A DNA stretch of 64,000 nt from Eunapius fragilis (Eukaryota > Porifera > Demospongiae > Spongillida > Spongillidae): assembly GCA_963681505.1 (NCBI GenBank), contig OY811977.1, positions 4,006,352 through 4,070,351 of the forward strand, read 5' to 3'. Shown here in pieces: positions 22,447-34,640 of this stretch. The stretch's first letter is position 1, and every line of letters starts with the position of its first letter. The notes beneath the pieces are model-generated. The model saw only the letters and a list, made by a program, of their open reading frames with translations. It was not told where the DNA came from and ran no database searches. A program made the translations under genes and the position numbers.

Positions 22447-22975
22447 CATATGGAGAAATCGCCCATACATCGGCGGTCATCTTGCATTTTATTTCAAATT
22501 GAATTCTAAATGACCTCAGAAAATTCTAAAAATTGGTCTGAATTTGAATTGTAGTTTTCATTGCGTTGCAATAAAGCAATGTTATACAAAAATCAAGACA
22601 AAAAAATAATTACCGTCGTAGTCTCGTTCCCGGGCCAGGGTAGCTGGTAATTACAATTTAAATATAACTGCTCAATTAATGCCATTTTAATTGCGCGTAG
22701 TTAATAAACTCCTATTCTGTTTGAGGACGCTAGCTAGCTAATCGTCAGCGTCGGTGAATCGTCATATTCATTGTATACCCCAGCGTCACTAACGTGACAT
22801 GACGCTATTCCAGCTTCAGCGTCGGCGTCACGTCACGTCAATTGTTTACAATATGACGATTCGGCGACGCTGACGCCACATTCAGCTAGCGTCATATTGT
22901 AAACCCGGCTTAACGTGTCAAGCCAATAGCAGCCCTCCACCCATCCGACAAGAGGTGGATGTGCATCAAATATTA
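22447..22975 (+). repeat. Dispersed repeat, copy A (with two inserts)
   Basis: Matches 33388-33693: CATATGGAGAAATSGCCCAT, CGGCGGTCATCTTGCATTT, GTTATACAAAAATCAAGAC and CATCCGACRAGRGGTGGATG occur in the same order. Copy A carries two extra pieces: about 26 bp beginning GTCTCGTTCCCGGG (22620) and a palindromic element (22722-22920). Confidence 0.8.
22722..22920. mobile_element. Palindromic MITE inside repeat copy A
   Basis: Inverted arms GTCAGCGTCGGTGAATCGTC and GGCGTCAGCGTCGCCGAATC (reverse strand) flank a centre rich in GACGT/ACGTGAC half-sites. It is absent from repeat copy B, which marks it as an insertion. Confidence 0.65.
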
Positions 22976-23240
22976 ATAACAAAACTCGGACTTCGGCCGC
23001 GACATATACTACCCGTTTACCAAGAACTTAAGCGCCAACCCCTATAGCCTTGGGAACCCATGCATTGCCGTAGTTCTCTTTCAAGATATATATGGCTACC
23101 GTTTTATTATTTGTACGCTCTAAGATACTGTGACGTCACGTTGAGAACGTCATAGCAGGCCAGGGCCTGTACTTTAAAACATAACCCTTGTTGTGTGATA
23201 GCAATTCATGCATGCAATTATGCATATTCAGGGTCTGGTC

Positions 23241-23449
23241 CCAGCAAAATTTTTTTGGGCAAGATTCTTGCCAAGAAGAGCAAGATCTTGGCAGAGGCCT
23301 AGATCTTGCCAGGAGGCTGAGATCTTGCCATATCTTGGGTAAGATCTTGGCTGGCATAATCTTGGCTGGCATAATCTTAGCACCTTGGGCAAGTTGGGCA
23401 AGATCTGGTCAAGATCTTAGGCAGGAATCTTGTCCAAGAACTTTTTGCT

Positions 23450-23451
<2 letters not shown>
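23241..23451. mobile_element. CCAGCAAAA-ended foldback element
   Basis: Ends CCAGCAAAAT...GGGCAAGATTCTTGCC and, inverted, CCAGCAAAAAGTTCTTGGACA. The interior is a degenerate series of CAAGATCTTGG and GATCTTGCC palindromes. A (GT)n tract begins at its right end. Confidence 0.65.

Positions 23452-23504
<53 letters not shown>
23452..23504. repeat. (GT)n microsatellite
   Basis: About 26 uninterrupted GT units, directly abutting the foldback element. Confidence 0.95.
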
Positions 23505-23508
<4 letters not shown>

Positions 23509-24202
23509 GTTGCATGCTCATAAGGTTTCTTGACCACATCACATCAGTAGTGGTCATGTTGTGTAAACAGATCCCAAATTGATTTTGTCACATCTACATG
23601 TAGACAATTTTGTAGCCAGGCAGGACAATGTCCCATGCCATGCCTTACACACACACACACACGTGTGAATCATCATGAAAGTCCCCTGCTGTGCTGAGCC
23701 ATTTGTGGCATTTGCCCATTGTGACAGAAATCAGTATATGTGGAGAGAACTGAAATGTTCACACTACCAAACAAAACATAAACATAAAAAGTTTGATTCC
23801 TGCACATGTTAGTGACCTCCATTCTCTTCTCCAGACCTTACTCCAATATGGGTTGGTAGGCATGGTTCTGAACACACACACACACATACACACATGGAGG
23901 AGGGGCACATTAAGATGGAAATCTGACATCAGCAGTAGTCTCGTGGGCAAGTGCCTTCATGAGGCCAGCATCTATTTCAAAAATCATGCAATAATACAAA
24001 GACAGAGACAAACCCAGGAGCACAGTTTAGGATTATCAGCTCTCTGTCAAATTTGTGGTTAAATGGATGCTTCATGCAGTGGCATACAAAACCACCCATC
24101 AATTTCAAACCCACATGTCTTTCAAGCTAAAAACGTCCTTCCTATTTTCAGGACTTATAGCCACACCATTCTTTATTTTAGAAGAGATCCATCCATCTAT
24201 GT
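23505..24202. other. Intergenic, no gene seen
   Basis: Unique-looking sequence with two short (CA)n runs (23648, 23874). No coding signal supported. Confidence 0.5.
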
Positions 24203-26852
24203 GTTGGACTGGTGTATTGTATGTACTGGACTGGTGTGTTGTATGTACTGGACTGGTGTGTTGTATGTACTGGACCGGTGTGTTGGATGTACTGGACTGG
24301 TGTGTTGTATGCACTAGACTGGTGTGTTGTATGTACTGAACTGGTGTGTTGGATGTACTGGACTGGTGTGTTGGATGTACTGGACTGGTGTGTTGTATGT
24401 ACTGGACTGGTGTGTTGTATGTACTGGACTGGTGTGTTGTATGTACTGGACTGGTGTGTTTCATGTACTGGGCTGGTGTGTTGTATGTACTGGACTGGTG
24501 TGTTGTATGTACTGGACTGGTGTGTTGGATGTACTGGACTGGTGTGTTGTATGCACTGGACTGGTGTGTTGTATGTACTGAACTGGTGTGTTGGATGTAC
24601 TGGACTGGTGTGTTGAATGTACTGGACTGGTGTGTTGGATGTACTGGACTGGTGTGTTGTATGTACTGGACTGGTGTGTTGTATGTACTGGACTGGTGTG
24701 CTGTATGTACTGAACTGGTGTGTTGGATGTACTGGACTGGTGTGTTGGATGTACTGGACTGGTGTGTTGGATGTACTGGACTGGTGTGTTGTATGTACTG
24801 GACTGGTGTGTTGGATGTACTGAACTGGTGTGTTGGATGTACTGGACTGGTGTGTTGTATGTACTGAACTGGTGTGTTGGATGTACTGGACTGGTGTGTT
24901 GGATGTACTGGACTGGTGTGTTGGATGTACTGAACTGGTGTGTTGGATGTACTGGACTGGTATGTTGTATGTACTGGACTGGTGTGTTTCATGTACTGGG
25001 CTGGTGTGTTGTATGTACTGGACTGGTGTGTTGGATGTACTGGACTGGTGTGTTGGATGTACTGGACTGGTGTGTTGTATGCACTGGACTGGCGTGTTGT
25101 ATGTACTGAACTGGTGTGTTGGATGTACTGGACTGGTGTGTTGGATGTACTGGACTGGTGTGTTGGATGTACTGGACTGGTGTGTTGTATGTACTGGACT
25201 GGTGTGTTGTATGTACTGGACTGGTGTGTTGTATGTACTGGACTGGTGTGCTGTATGTACTGAACTGGTGTGTTGGATGTACTGGACTGGTGTGTTGGAT
25301 GTACTGGACTGGTGTGTTGGATGTACTGGACTGGTGTGTTGTATGTACTGGACTGGTGTGTTGTATGTACTGAACTGGTGTGTTGGATGTACTGGACTGG
25401 TGTGTTGTATGTACTGAACTGGTGTGTTGGATGTACTGAACTGGTGTGTTGGATGTACTGGACTGGTGTGTTGGATGTACTGAACTGGTGTGTTGGATGT
25501 ACTGGACTGGTGTGCTGTATGTACTGAACTGGTGTGTTGGATGTACTGGACTGGTGTGTTGGATGTACTGGACTGGTGTGTTGGATGTACTGGACTGATG
25601 TGTTGTATGTACTGGACTGGTGTGTTGTATGTACTGAACTGGTGTGTTGGATGTACTGGACTGGTGTGTTGTATGTACTGAACTGGTGTGTTGGATGTAC
25701 TGGACTGGTGTGTTGGATGTACTGGACTGGTGTGTTGGATGTACTGGACTGGTGTGTTGTATGTACTGGACTGGTGTGTTGTATGCACTGGACTGGTGTG
25801 TTGTATGTACTGGACTGGTATGTTGTATGCGCTGGACTGGTGTGTTGTATGTACTGAACTGGTGTGTTGGATGTACTGGACTGGTGTGTTGGATGTACTG
25901 GACTGGTGTGTTGTATGTACTGGACTGGTGTGTTGTATGTACTGGACTGGTGTGTTGTATGCACTGGACTGGTGTGTTGGATGTACTGGACTGGTGTGTT
26001 GGATGTACTGGACTGGTGTGTTGTATGTACTGGACTGGTATGTTGTATGTACTGGACTGGTGTGTTGTATGTACTGGACTGGTATGTTGTATGCACTGGA
26101 CTGGTGTGTTGGATGTACTGGACTGGTGTGTTGGATGTACTGGACTGGTGTGTTGTATGTACTGGACTGGTGTGTTGTATGTACTGAACTGGTGTGTTGG
26201 ATGTACTGGACTGGTGTGTTGTATGTACTGAACTGGTGTGTTGGATGTACTGGACTGGTGTGTTGGATGTACTGGACTGGTGTGTTGGATGTACTGGACT
26301 GGTGTGTTGTATGTACTGGACTGGTGTGTTGTATGCACTGGACTGGTGTGTTGTATGTACTGGACTGGTATGTTGTATGCACTGGACTGGTGTGTTGTAT
26401 GTACTGAACTGGTGTGTTGGATGTACTGGACTGGTGTGTTGGATGTACTGGACTGGTGTGTTGTATGTACTGGACTGGTGTGTTGTATGTACTGGACTGG
26501 TATGTTGTATGCACTGGACTGGTGTGTTGTATGTACTGAACTGGTGTGTTGGATGTACTGGACTGGTGTGTTGTATGTACTGAACTGGTGTGTTGTATGT
26601 ACTGGACTGGTGTGTTGTATGTACTGAACTGGTGTGTTGGATGTACTGGACTGGTGTGTTGGATGTACTGGACTGGTGTGTTGGATGTACTGGACTGGTG
26701 TGTTGGATGTACTGGACTGGTGTGTTGGATGTACTGGACTGGTGTGTTGGATGTACTGGACTGGTGTGTTGGATGTACTGGACTGGTGTGTTGTATGTAC
26801 TGGACTGGTGTGTTGGATGTACTGGACTGGTGTGTTGTATGTACTGGACTGG
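24203..26852. repeat. 22-bp satellite-like tandem array, about 120 units
   Basis: Unit TGTACTGGACTGGTGTGTTG plus KA, 22 bp. Variants are TATGT/GATGT and GGACT/GAACT, with rarer forms such as a TTTCATGTACTGGGCT unit at about 24460 and 24990. Because 22 is not a multiple of three, the three frames of a strand all translate as the same 22-residue cycle, which gives very long open frames (more than 900 codons on the minus strand). I treat these as non-coding. Confidence 0.95.
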
Positions 26853-27560
26853 CATACCAGTCCAAAACACCAGCCCAGTACATATTCAACACACCAGCTG
26901 TCCAGTACATAATGCACTGTATGTGCCGTGTTGTATGTACTCAACTGGTATGTTGTATGAGGGAGGAGGAAAGGGGGTGGAGCAGTGCCCCTGTTCCTTT
27001 ATTAAAGAGGGAGGGTGGTGGTGAGAAGTACTAGACACCAGTGTACCATCCTCAGAATTTTTAAATTTAGGTGAGATCCCCCTACACACACACCCTACAC
27101 ACACACACACCCTACACACACACACACACCTACACACACACACCACACACACACACACACCACACACACACACATACACCACACACACACACACACACAC
27201 ACACCCACCCTTGGGGAAGCCATGGTAAACGAAGCCATATGTGTGAATAGCTCAGTATATAAACTTTCCAGTGGCCCAGTCCTTACAAATCTATTGAGAT
27301 AGGGTTTCACAGCCACTATCAAGGCTTCCCTCCAGTAAAAAGCTACAGACCAGACCATGTACATAACAACGCACACATATAATACCCACACAAGCACACA
27401 CAGTTTGCTATGACGAAATGCAAAGTCTCTCATTTAAGACATACAACATACTCGTCCAGTGCATACAACAGTACAGACTACACACTTATAATATAATTAT
27501 ATTCTTATGAACACACCAGGTCAGTACATAAAACACACTTGTCCAGAACTTTCTATACAC
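26853..27560. repeat. Array edge and (CA)n-rich spacer
   Basis: 26853-26900 holds two or three inverted array-like units (CCAGTCCAAAACACCAG, CCAGCCCAGTACAT). 27080-27205 is an interrupted (CA)n microsatellite. No gene supported in the rest. Confidence 0.8.
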
Positions 27561-27775
27561 CAGACCAACACACCAGTCCAGAACATCCAACACACCAGTC
27601 CAGTACATCCAACACACCAGTCCAGTACATACAACACACCAGTCCAGTACATCCAACACACCAGTCCAGTACATACAACACACCAGTCCAGTACATCCTA
27701 CACACCAGTCCAGTACATACAACACACCAGTCCTGAACATTAACAACACACCAAACCAGCACACACCAGTCCAGT
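27561..27775. repeat. Inverted outlier block of the 22-bp array
   Basis: About nine units of CCAGTCCAGTACATMCAACACA, the reverse complement of the main array unit, 700 bp away from it. The opposite orientation indicates an inversion or independent seeding. Confidence 0.9.
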
Positions 27776-28945
27776 TTATATGTTCTTAATCCTTAAGGTT
27801 ACCAAATATTAGTACGGACTAGTGTAAGGAGCTCACAGTGTGTAAAAATAGAACTAAATACTGATGTGGCAATAAGTCCTGAAAATGGGAAGGACGTGGG
27901 TTTAGCTTGAAGATATGTGGGTTTGGAATTGATGCTAGTTTATAATCGTTAATATTTTATATACCACAAACCTGGTTTTGTCATAAAGCGTCCCATATAC
28001 TAGGAGTATTCTTTCACACATTAAAACACACATCCACCACACACACAAACACCAATACATACATGCACAAAGAAACATGTGCACACAAACACAAAGAAAC
28101 ACACACACACACACATGCACACACATTCACACATAAATGCACCACAAAATACACACACACTAAAGTACACATGCACTAACAACAGCCTAAGTCTTACGTT
28201 CCGGCACCAACAATACTTTGTTTTGAATCATGTGCCTTCAGGCTCACTCAATCTGTCATCTGCGTGCTACGCCACCTTTGGGAGAGATAGAAAGATGGAA
28301 GAACAGGGAAAGAGTGATGGAGAATTGGGGATTCACATTTAGCTATGCACATGTACCTCGCATTAAAACAACCACACATACATGTAGCCACGCCTATAAA
28401 TCCAACCATTTCGAATGGTACAAATTCAAGTTCATTTTGAGATGTAGTGGCCAGTGTGTTAATTTGATCCTATTAAATATCAGCAGAGGTAGTTGTTTAC
28501 ACAACCCTTTGCCCTATAAGCCAGGCAGAGAGTGTTTAATTCTCCAGGTGTGACCAAACTATTTATGGAAAGATAACATCAACTCGAAAAAGCATGATTT
28601 AGGGAGGGAGGTGCACCCTTATTAAGTATAGCACATACGATCAAAGGCTGCAAAACTATTTATATGTAATGTCAGGATTTTGGTTAGAGGATATTTTGTT
28701 ACATTTAGTTACATGTTATGCACAAATTGTTGGACACTATCCCTTAGCTAACTAGGACTTGCCCACCACCCATAATAGCCATTCTTTGCTTCCAACATTG
28801 CACCAATGCTGCACACGTGCATGCCAGACAGAATGGCTACATTGCACACTTTCAATTGGAAAAAAGGTCACATGTTTTCTGATTGCAGCTTTGTTCACAT
28901 AATAGGGTTTAAACGAGTTTAGACCAAGTTAACAGCAAGGGTCGA
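27776..28945. other. Intergenic, no gene seen
   Basis: Contains a degenerate CA-rich stretch (28020-28175). The rest shows no supported gene or repeat. Confidence 0.5.
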
Positions 28946-28959
28946 GTGCGCACGCGCAT

Positions 28960-29100
28960 ACTGTGGTTACATGATATAAAACCCGTGCTAATCCTTCAGA
29001 AGTTTGTCTGTGAGCGTAATCAGCAGCGTTTAGTAGCAGTTGTTTTTTTCTTTTTGAGCGGAATCAGCATCGTTTTTTTAGTAGCAGTTGTTTGGTTTTA
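28960..29100 (+). promoter_or_regulatory. TATA-like box and duplicated leader
   Basis: GATATAAAACCC (28973) precedes two imperfect copies of an approximately 40-bp unit (AATCAGCAGCGTTTAGTAGC about 29017, AATCAGCATCGTTTTTTTAG about 29062). The layout suggests a promoter and leader in front of the gag-like frame. Confidence 0.35.
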
Positions 29101-29769
29101 TTTGGACATGAATACTCAGCAGGGCGAAGGAACTAGCCAGGAGGCCCAGAACGCATCGAACATACGTGAACCCCTGTCATCAACAATCACACAGGAGGTT
29201 CCCACTACGGTGGTTAACACCGGGAATACGTCAAACAGGCAGGATGTCCGGACGACGACAACAACAACCAGACAGGTGCTGGAGGCCCCAACCACGTCGG
29301 TAAACACCAGCTTCTCGGGGGATGATTTACGGGCGCTCACCGTGATTTCGGCCATGCGGGAGACACAAAGCTCCGGCTCGGCACCGTCACCGAGTAAGTC
29401 TATTAAGTGAAGGGCGCGGTGTGGTATAGTAAATACGTGGCGCAGTTATCTGCATGGCATGGCTGCAGGGATCGAGGCTCACGCATGGGTGTTGCATGGG
29501 TCGACACAGGAAGTGGGCAGCTGTGAGGTCATATTGGCCGTCTATTCAGAGCAGGAATGAGATCATTTTCGCAGCCAGGCAGGGCGCACCATGCACTTGT
29601 AGGGGGTACATCGGCACATTCAGTGCATTCATCGGGCATTCAATTCAGGAAGTTCATGGGTCGGCGCATTCATCGAGCGTTATAGGGGAGTTCACGGTTT
29701 GGTGCATGCATTGCGCATTGGTGTATCTGGGAGTTCATGCGGTCTGCACATTCCGGGCGCGCATTGGGA

Positions 29770-30905
29770 CATGTTTGTCCAGTGGTCGGCACATTCACTT
29801 GTGCAGGACATGGTTGTCCAATGGTCGGCACATTCATTTGTGCAGGACATGATTGTCCAGTGGTCGGCACATCCATTTGTGCAGGACATGATTGTCCAAT
29901 GGTCGGCACTTTCATTTGTGCAGGACATGATTGTCCAGTGGTCGGTACTTTCATTTGTGCACGACATGATGGTCCAGTGGTCGGCACATTCATTTGTGCA
30001 GGACATGATTGTCCAATGGTCGGCACTTTCATTTGTGCAGGACATGATAGTCCAGTGGTCGGCACATTCATTTGTGCAGGACATGATTGTCCAATGGTCG
30101 GCACTTTCATTTGTGCAGGACATGATTGTCCAGTGGTCGGCACATTCATTTGTGCAGGACATGATTGTCCAATGGTCGGCACTTTCATTTGTGCAGGACA
30201 TGATTGTCCAGTGGTCGGCACATTCATTTGTGCAGGACATGATTGTCCAATGGTCGGCACTTTCATTTGTGCAGGACATGATGGTCCAGTGGTCGGCACA
30301 TTCATTTGTGCAGGACATGATTGTCCAATGGTCGGCACTTTCATTTGTGCAGGACATGATAGTCCAGTGGTCGGCACATTCATTTGTGCAGGACATGATT
30401 GTCCAATGGTCGGCACTTTCATTTGTGCAGGACATGATTGTCCAGTGGTCGGCACATTCATTTGTGCAGGACATGATTGTCCAATGGTCGGCACTTTCAT
30501 TTGTGCAGGACATGATTGTCCAGTGGTCGGCACATTCATTTGTGCAGGACATGATTGTCCAATGGTCGGCACTTTAATTCATTTGTGCTGGACATGATTG
30601 TCCAGTGGTCGGCACATTGATTTGTGCTGGACATAATGGTCCAGTGGTCGGCACATTAATTTGTGCAGGACACGATGGTACAGTGATCGGCACATTCATT
30701 TGTGCAAGACATGGCCTAATGGTCGTCACATTCAGTTGTGTAGGACATGGTCCAATGGTCGGCACTTGCATTTGTGCTGGACATGATTGTCCAGTGGTCG
30801 GCACTTCCATTTGTGCAGGACATGATTGTCCAGTGGTCGGCACATTCATTTGTGAAGGACATGATTGTCCAGTGGTCGGCACACATTCATTTGTGCAGCG
30901 GGACG
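29770..30905. repeat. 39-bp minisatellite with 78-bp higher-order period, about 29 units
   Basis: Two unit types alternate: CAGTGGTCGGCACATTCATT and CAATGGTCGGCACTTTCATT, each followed by TGTGCAGGACATGATTGTC. Strict A-B alternation over about 30000-30560 makes a 78-bp higher-order unit; the flanks are more diverged. Since 39 is a multiple of three, each frame repeats a 13-residue cycle and several frames stay open by chance. Confidence 0.9.
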
Positions 30906-33387
30906 TCTATTGGTCGGCTCATCAAGTTGGGCAGGGCATGAGGTCCGTTGGTCGGTATGTCATGAAGGGTCCCATCGATCGTGAGTCCGCGGGGATCATT
31001 TCGTAATGTCCGTGGGTTGGTCCACGCAGTTCGGGTGCATGTGCATGCTTACAGGAGGCGCGCTCCCCTTGGAGCATGAGAGAAAGGGGCATGGGTACAG
31101 TGTTTCGGGATATTTGTCGCTGTAATGGCCTTCGTTCACCCTGGTAGAGTGCGCCAGCTGTTGGCGTACCAGACTTTCATCATCCGGGAGGGTCGTCGGT
31201 TGGGTGGTAACGGCTGGCGTCTTTACGACACCATGTTTAGGCAGCAAGCTGCCCCTGGACCACACAGTCGATTGGTCAAAGATTAACGGTACACTCTACG
31301 CGGTGTCGTTTGTGGCGCAACAAGGGTCGCGGGTGCGGTCATGCTCGCTATGCTTGGAGCCCGACCACAGTGAGGAGGAACGCTCACAGCAGCTGGTGGC
31401 TCGCTCGCCAAAACAGAAGGAAGCCAGCTCCCCGGGAAGGTAGAAGTTTGCATGCTTTGCCTGGAATGATGGTCGTTGCCACCACCCAGCTTGTCGTTAC
31501 CGCCATGTGTGTAGCCGGTGTCAGGGTGGGCATCAGGTCTCGGAATGTCGGCAACTTGGATCCGAACGGAGGAATGGTGACCGACCGCAAGGACAAAACG
31601 CCGGCAAGGAACGCCGGTAAGGCGGTTCGGCAGGAGGGGACCACGGGCGTGTATGCAATTTATAGTGATTGATGGGCACGCAATGCATGTGAAGTGTTCA
31701 ATTACATAGCGCTCATGCATTCTGTGATTATCGGTTATGAACACAGATGCAACGGACGCACCTACATGGCTTGGGGGAATGGAGTACCTTAGAGCGTTGG
31801 CCGGATGTAGAGCCGAAGAGGTTGTCAAGTTGCCACAGATTGCCTGTGCAATAGCGACTCCACTCAGGCTAGGGTGGCGGCGCGGGACAGAGAACTGGAT
31901 AGGTTCCCCAATCGGGAGTTCGTTAAACTCCTTACTGATGGAATCACATTTGGTTTCAGGATAGGCTACAACAGGTCGGTCTGCTCCCTCGTCAGTGCCT
32001 CACGAAACATGTTATCGGCCGATGTTAACCCGTCTGTGATATCAGACTACCTGGACAAGGAAGTTCGGTTGGGCAGAGTGGTAGGCCCACTACCTGGGGA
32101 CACGGCAGTTCACATAAGTCGTTTCGGGGTGGTGCCAAAATCGAGTCAGCCGGGAAAGTGGCGCCTGATAATAGATCTGTCAGCTCCGGAAAACCATAGT
32201 GTGAACGATGGGATCGCCCCGGAGTCCTGCTCCTTGTCGTACACCACAGTCGATTGCGCCGCCGAGCTGGTGCGTAGCAGGGGTAGGGGCGCTTTGCTGG
32301 CAAAATTAGATATCGAGAGTGCGTACAAGAATTGTACCCATTGACCCGGACGATCGTTCCGTGCTGGGAATGAAATGGAAGGGCGAGATATAAATTGATA
32401 CATGTTTGCCATTCGGTTTACGGTCAGCCCCTAAGATTTTCACAGATCTGGCGGATGCATTGGGTTGGATATTTACGCATCACGGGGTTAGGGATGTCAT
32501 TCACTACCTAGACGACTTCCTAATTGTCGGGGACCCGGGATCGTCCGAATGCAGCGTTGCGTTGAACGTTGCACTGGAGTTGTGCGGACGTTTAGCGGTG
32601 CCGATCGCGGAGCAAAAAACTGCAAGGCCCGACAACGTCGCTATCGTTTCTGGGCATTGAGGTAGATACAATGGCGATGGAACTCAGGCTCCCCCAGGAG
32701 AAGCTCGGTCAACTGAAAGTCATGATACAGGATTGGAAGGCGAGAAAATTCTGTTCAAAGCGCGAGCTGCTGTCACTGATTGGTCGTTTGCAGCATGCGT
32801 GTTTAAAAGTGGTGCAGAAGTTTTTTTTTTTTTTTGCGTCGTATGATTAATTTGCGTCGTATGATTAATTTGTCAACAGTAGCAAAGAAACTGCATCACT
32901 ATACATTCCGCTGAGCAAGTCATTTAGGGCGGACCTGTCGTGGTGGTCGGTGCCGGTTCCTGGAATCCTGGAACGGGGTCTCTGTTCTCAACTGTGTAGT
33001 GGGGGCCGGGGACCCCGGCATTCACTCTCACATCCGACGCCTCAGGATCGTGGGGTTGCGGAGCGTTTAGCTCTTCAGGCGAATGGTTTGCCTTTGAGTG
33101 GCCGCCTGCATGGTCGGTTGTTGATATAACGGCCAAGGAGTTGTTTCCACTGGTCGTTGCCTGTGCCATTTGGGGGGTTCAATGGCAAGGTAAAGCGGTT
33201 CGATGTCTGTGCGATAATGCAGCTGTCGTTGCCATCGTAAAGTCAGGGAGTAGCAAAGATGATTTAGTGATGCACCTGGTACGTACTCTCTTTTACTTCA
33301 GTGCCCGAAAAAATATCCATCTGTGTGTGGAACATATCGCAGGGAGCTCCAATTTGGCTGACAGCCTGTCGCGAAATAATATTCCAC

Positions 33388-33693
33388 ATATGGAGAAATG
33401 GCCCATACATCGGCGGTCATCTTGCATTTTTATTTCAAATTGAATTCTAAATAAACTCAGAAAATACTAAAAATTGGGCTGAATTCAAATTTTATTTTTC
33501 ATTGCGTTGTAAGTATGCAACGTTATACAAAAATCAAGACAAAAATTTAATTACTATCGCAGGTAATTATAATATTCAACACTCCCGTTAGCTTCAATAA
33601 CTACAATAAGCAGCATTTCGTTAATAAACTCGTGCATGTATCCAGGCCAGCCCCACCCCATCCGACGAGGGGTGGATGCGCATCAATTAGCAC
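33388..33693 (+). repeat. Dispersed repeat, copy B
   Basis: Uninterrupted counterpart of 22447-22975. It begins exactly where the DIRS-like RNase H frame loses similarity, so it marks the element's truncation or an insertion point. Confidence 0.8.
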
Positions 33694-33924
33694 ATAGACG
33701 GCCAACCACATTTTGTAAAGGTGGGTTATGTACAATTGCGGATTGTTACTAAGTGCAGAATGGCACATTGTTACTGTTACAGAAGTGGCGGATATAGTAC
33801 ACGCCACGTTCGCTAGTTGTAACTTAACGCGCTGACACCTATGGGGGCCGGGGACTGCGATCGCATACTGTACTCCTTCCAGCCAATCAATTTGCTCCCC
33901 CATAATTCAGGAACGGCCACAATC

Positions 33925-34053
33925 ATGACCTCATCCTTTGATATCAACCTGTTCGTATTGTACTGTCTGAAAATAGCCGTATTAAAAGTTAGGAGCGCAT
34001 ATTCGTATGGGCCTAATAGGGGTGGTCCGTGCTACATGTATATGAAAGGAACG
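33925..34053 (+). CDS. Candidate first coding exon, unidentified
   Basis: ATG at 33925, 43 codons (MTSSFDINLFVLYCLKIAVL... ending MYMKGT), then a consensus donor ACG|GTGAGT. CCAAT occurs upstream (33884). A following AG...GT-bounded segment (34187-34265) cannot be read through in any frame, so the downstream partner is not established. No family recognised; it may be chance. Confidence 0.25.
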
Positions 34054-34322
34054 GTGAGTCTCAAATTATTTAATGCTTGAGTATCCTTTTTGCTTATGTG
34101 TTTTGTGGCTTCTTGGGGTGCATAAATTTGTATATACATGTATGCTGTGCTCTTTACATCTACCATTGTATGGTGCTTGGGTTTTAGCATACTGGCTTTA
34201 TCTCCTGGGAAACATCAGCTAGTATGACTTCAGGCAACATGGCCACCATGTGATCAAGCATACAGGTGAGTTTTAATGTTGTCCTGCACAGTATTATACT
34301 CACCATCACACACATAACAGCT

Positions 34323-34640
34323 CTAGGCGGATCCAGGGGGGGGGGGTTTGGGGGTTGCAACCCCCCCTTTCATATATGGTAACGCCCCCTCTTCTGTAAA
34401 AACAGCCCCTCTTCCTTCCCCGCTGTTTGTATCGGGCCTGAAGCGCTGGACAGCACCCCCCCCCCCCCCCTCCGCTTTTCGTATCAGGCCTTAAATGGAC
34501 AGCACCCCCCCCCCCCCCCCCCCCGCTTTTTGTATCAGGCCTGAAGCGGACAGCACCCCCCCCCCCCCCCCCTTGCTTTTCGTATCGTGGGTCTCAACCC
34601 CCCCTTTTGGAAAACCCTGTAACCGCCCCTGTATAACCCA
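34323..34640. mobile_element. GGCGGATCCAG-ended MITE with poly-C tandem units
   Basis: Left end TAGGCGGATCCAGGGGGG and right end CCCTGTAACCGCCCCTGTA are roughly inverted. Inside, three units GCTTTTCGTATCAGGCCTG-GACAGCAC are separated by runs of 12-19 C. Ends of this type recur at 41402-41514. Confidence 0.5.

Larger units (their letters stand above)
28946..33387 (+). mobile_element. DIRS-like retroelement fossil with internal minisatellite
   Basis: Gag-like parts: a Ser/Thr-rich N-terminal frame (29109-29410) and, after the minisatellite, zinc-binding blocks CSLCLEPDH (about 31350) and CRYRHVCSRCQGGHQ (about 31490). Reverse transcriptase follows from about 31870: FGVVPKSSQPGKWRLIIDLS, LPFGLRSAPKIFTDLADAL and HYLDDFLIVG. 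An RNase H end with VEHIAGSSNLADSLSRNN lies near 33330. This RT/RH type and gag zinc pattern fit DIRS elements. No tyrosine recombinase or methyltransferase was found; the sequence passes into an unrelated repeat at 33388. It is broken, with several interruptions. Whether the N-terminal frame belongs to the same element is uncertain. Confidence 0.7.

Noticed and set aside
24105-26944. Open frames of 651, 910 and 921 codons on the minus strand (VQYIQHTSPVHPTHQ-type repeats)
   Set aside because: They follow from a 22-bp tandem unit lacking stops in any frame of that strand; the three frames give the same cyclic peptide. No start context, splice signal or non-repeat domain supports a gene.
27095-27433. 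Cys/Val-rich frames (CVCVCVVYVCVCG type), also at 40128-40425, 44595-44936 and 47846-48327
   Set aside because: Translations of (CA)n/(GT)n microsatellites; no evidence of coding.
24203-27775. CRISPR-like regular repeats
   Set aside because: Units are contiguous with no unique spacers, and the context is an animal genome. It is a plain tandem array.
29670-30597. Four long overlapping frames of 286-300 codons on both strands
   Set aside because: A 39-bp stop-free repeat keeps frames open by arithmetic. Frames on both strands are equally long, so none is favoured.
34187-34265. AG...GT-bounded segment as a coding exon after 33925-34053
   Set aside because: All three frames contain a stop. It could be non-coding, but nothing supports it.
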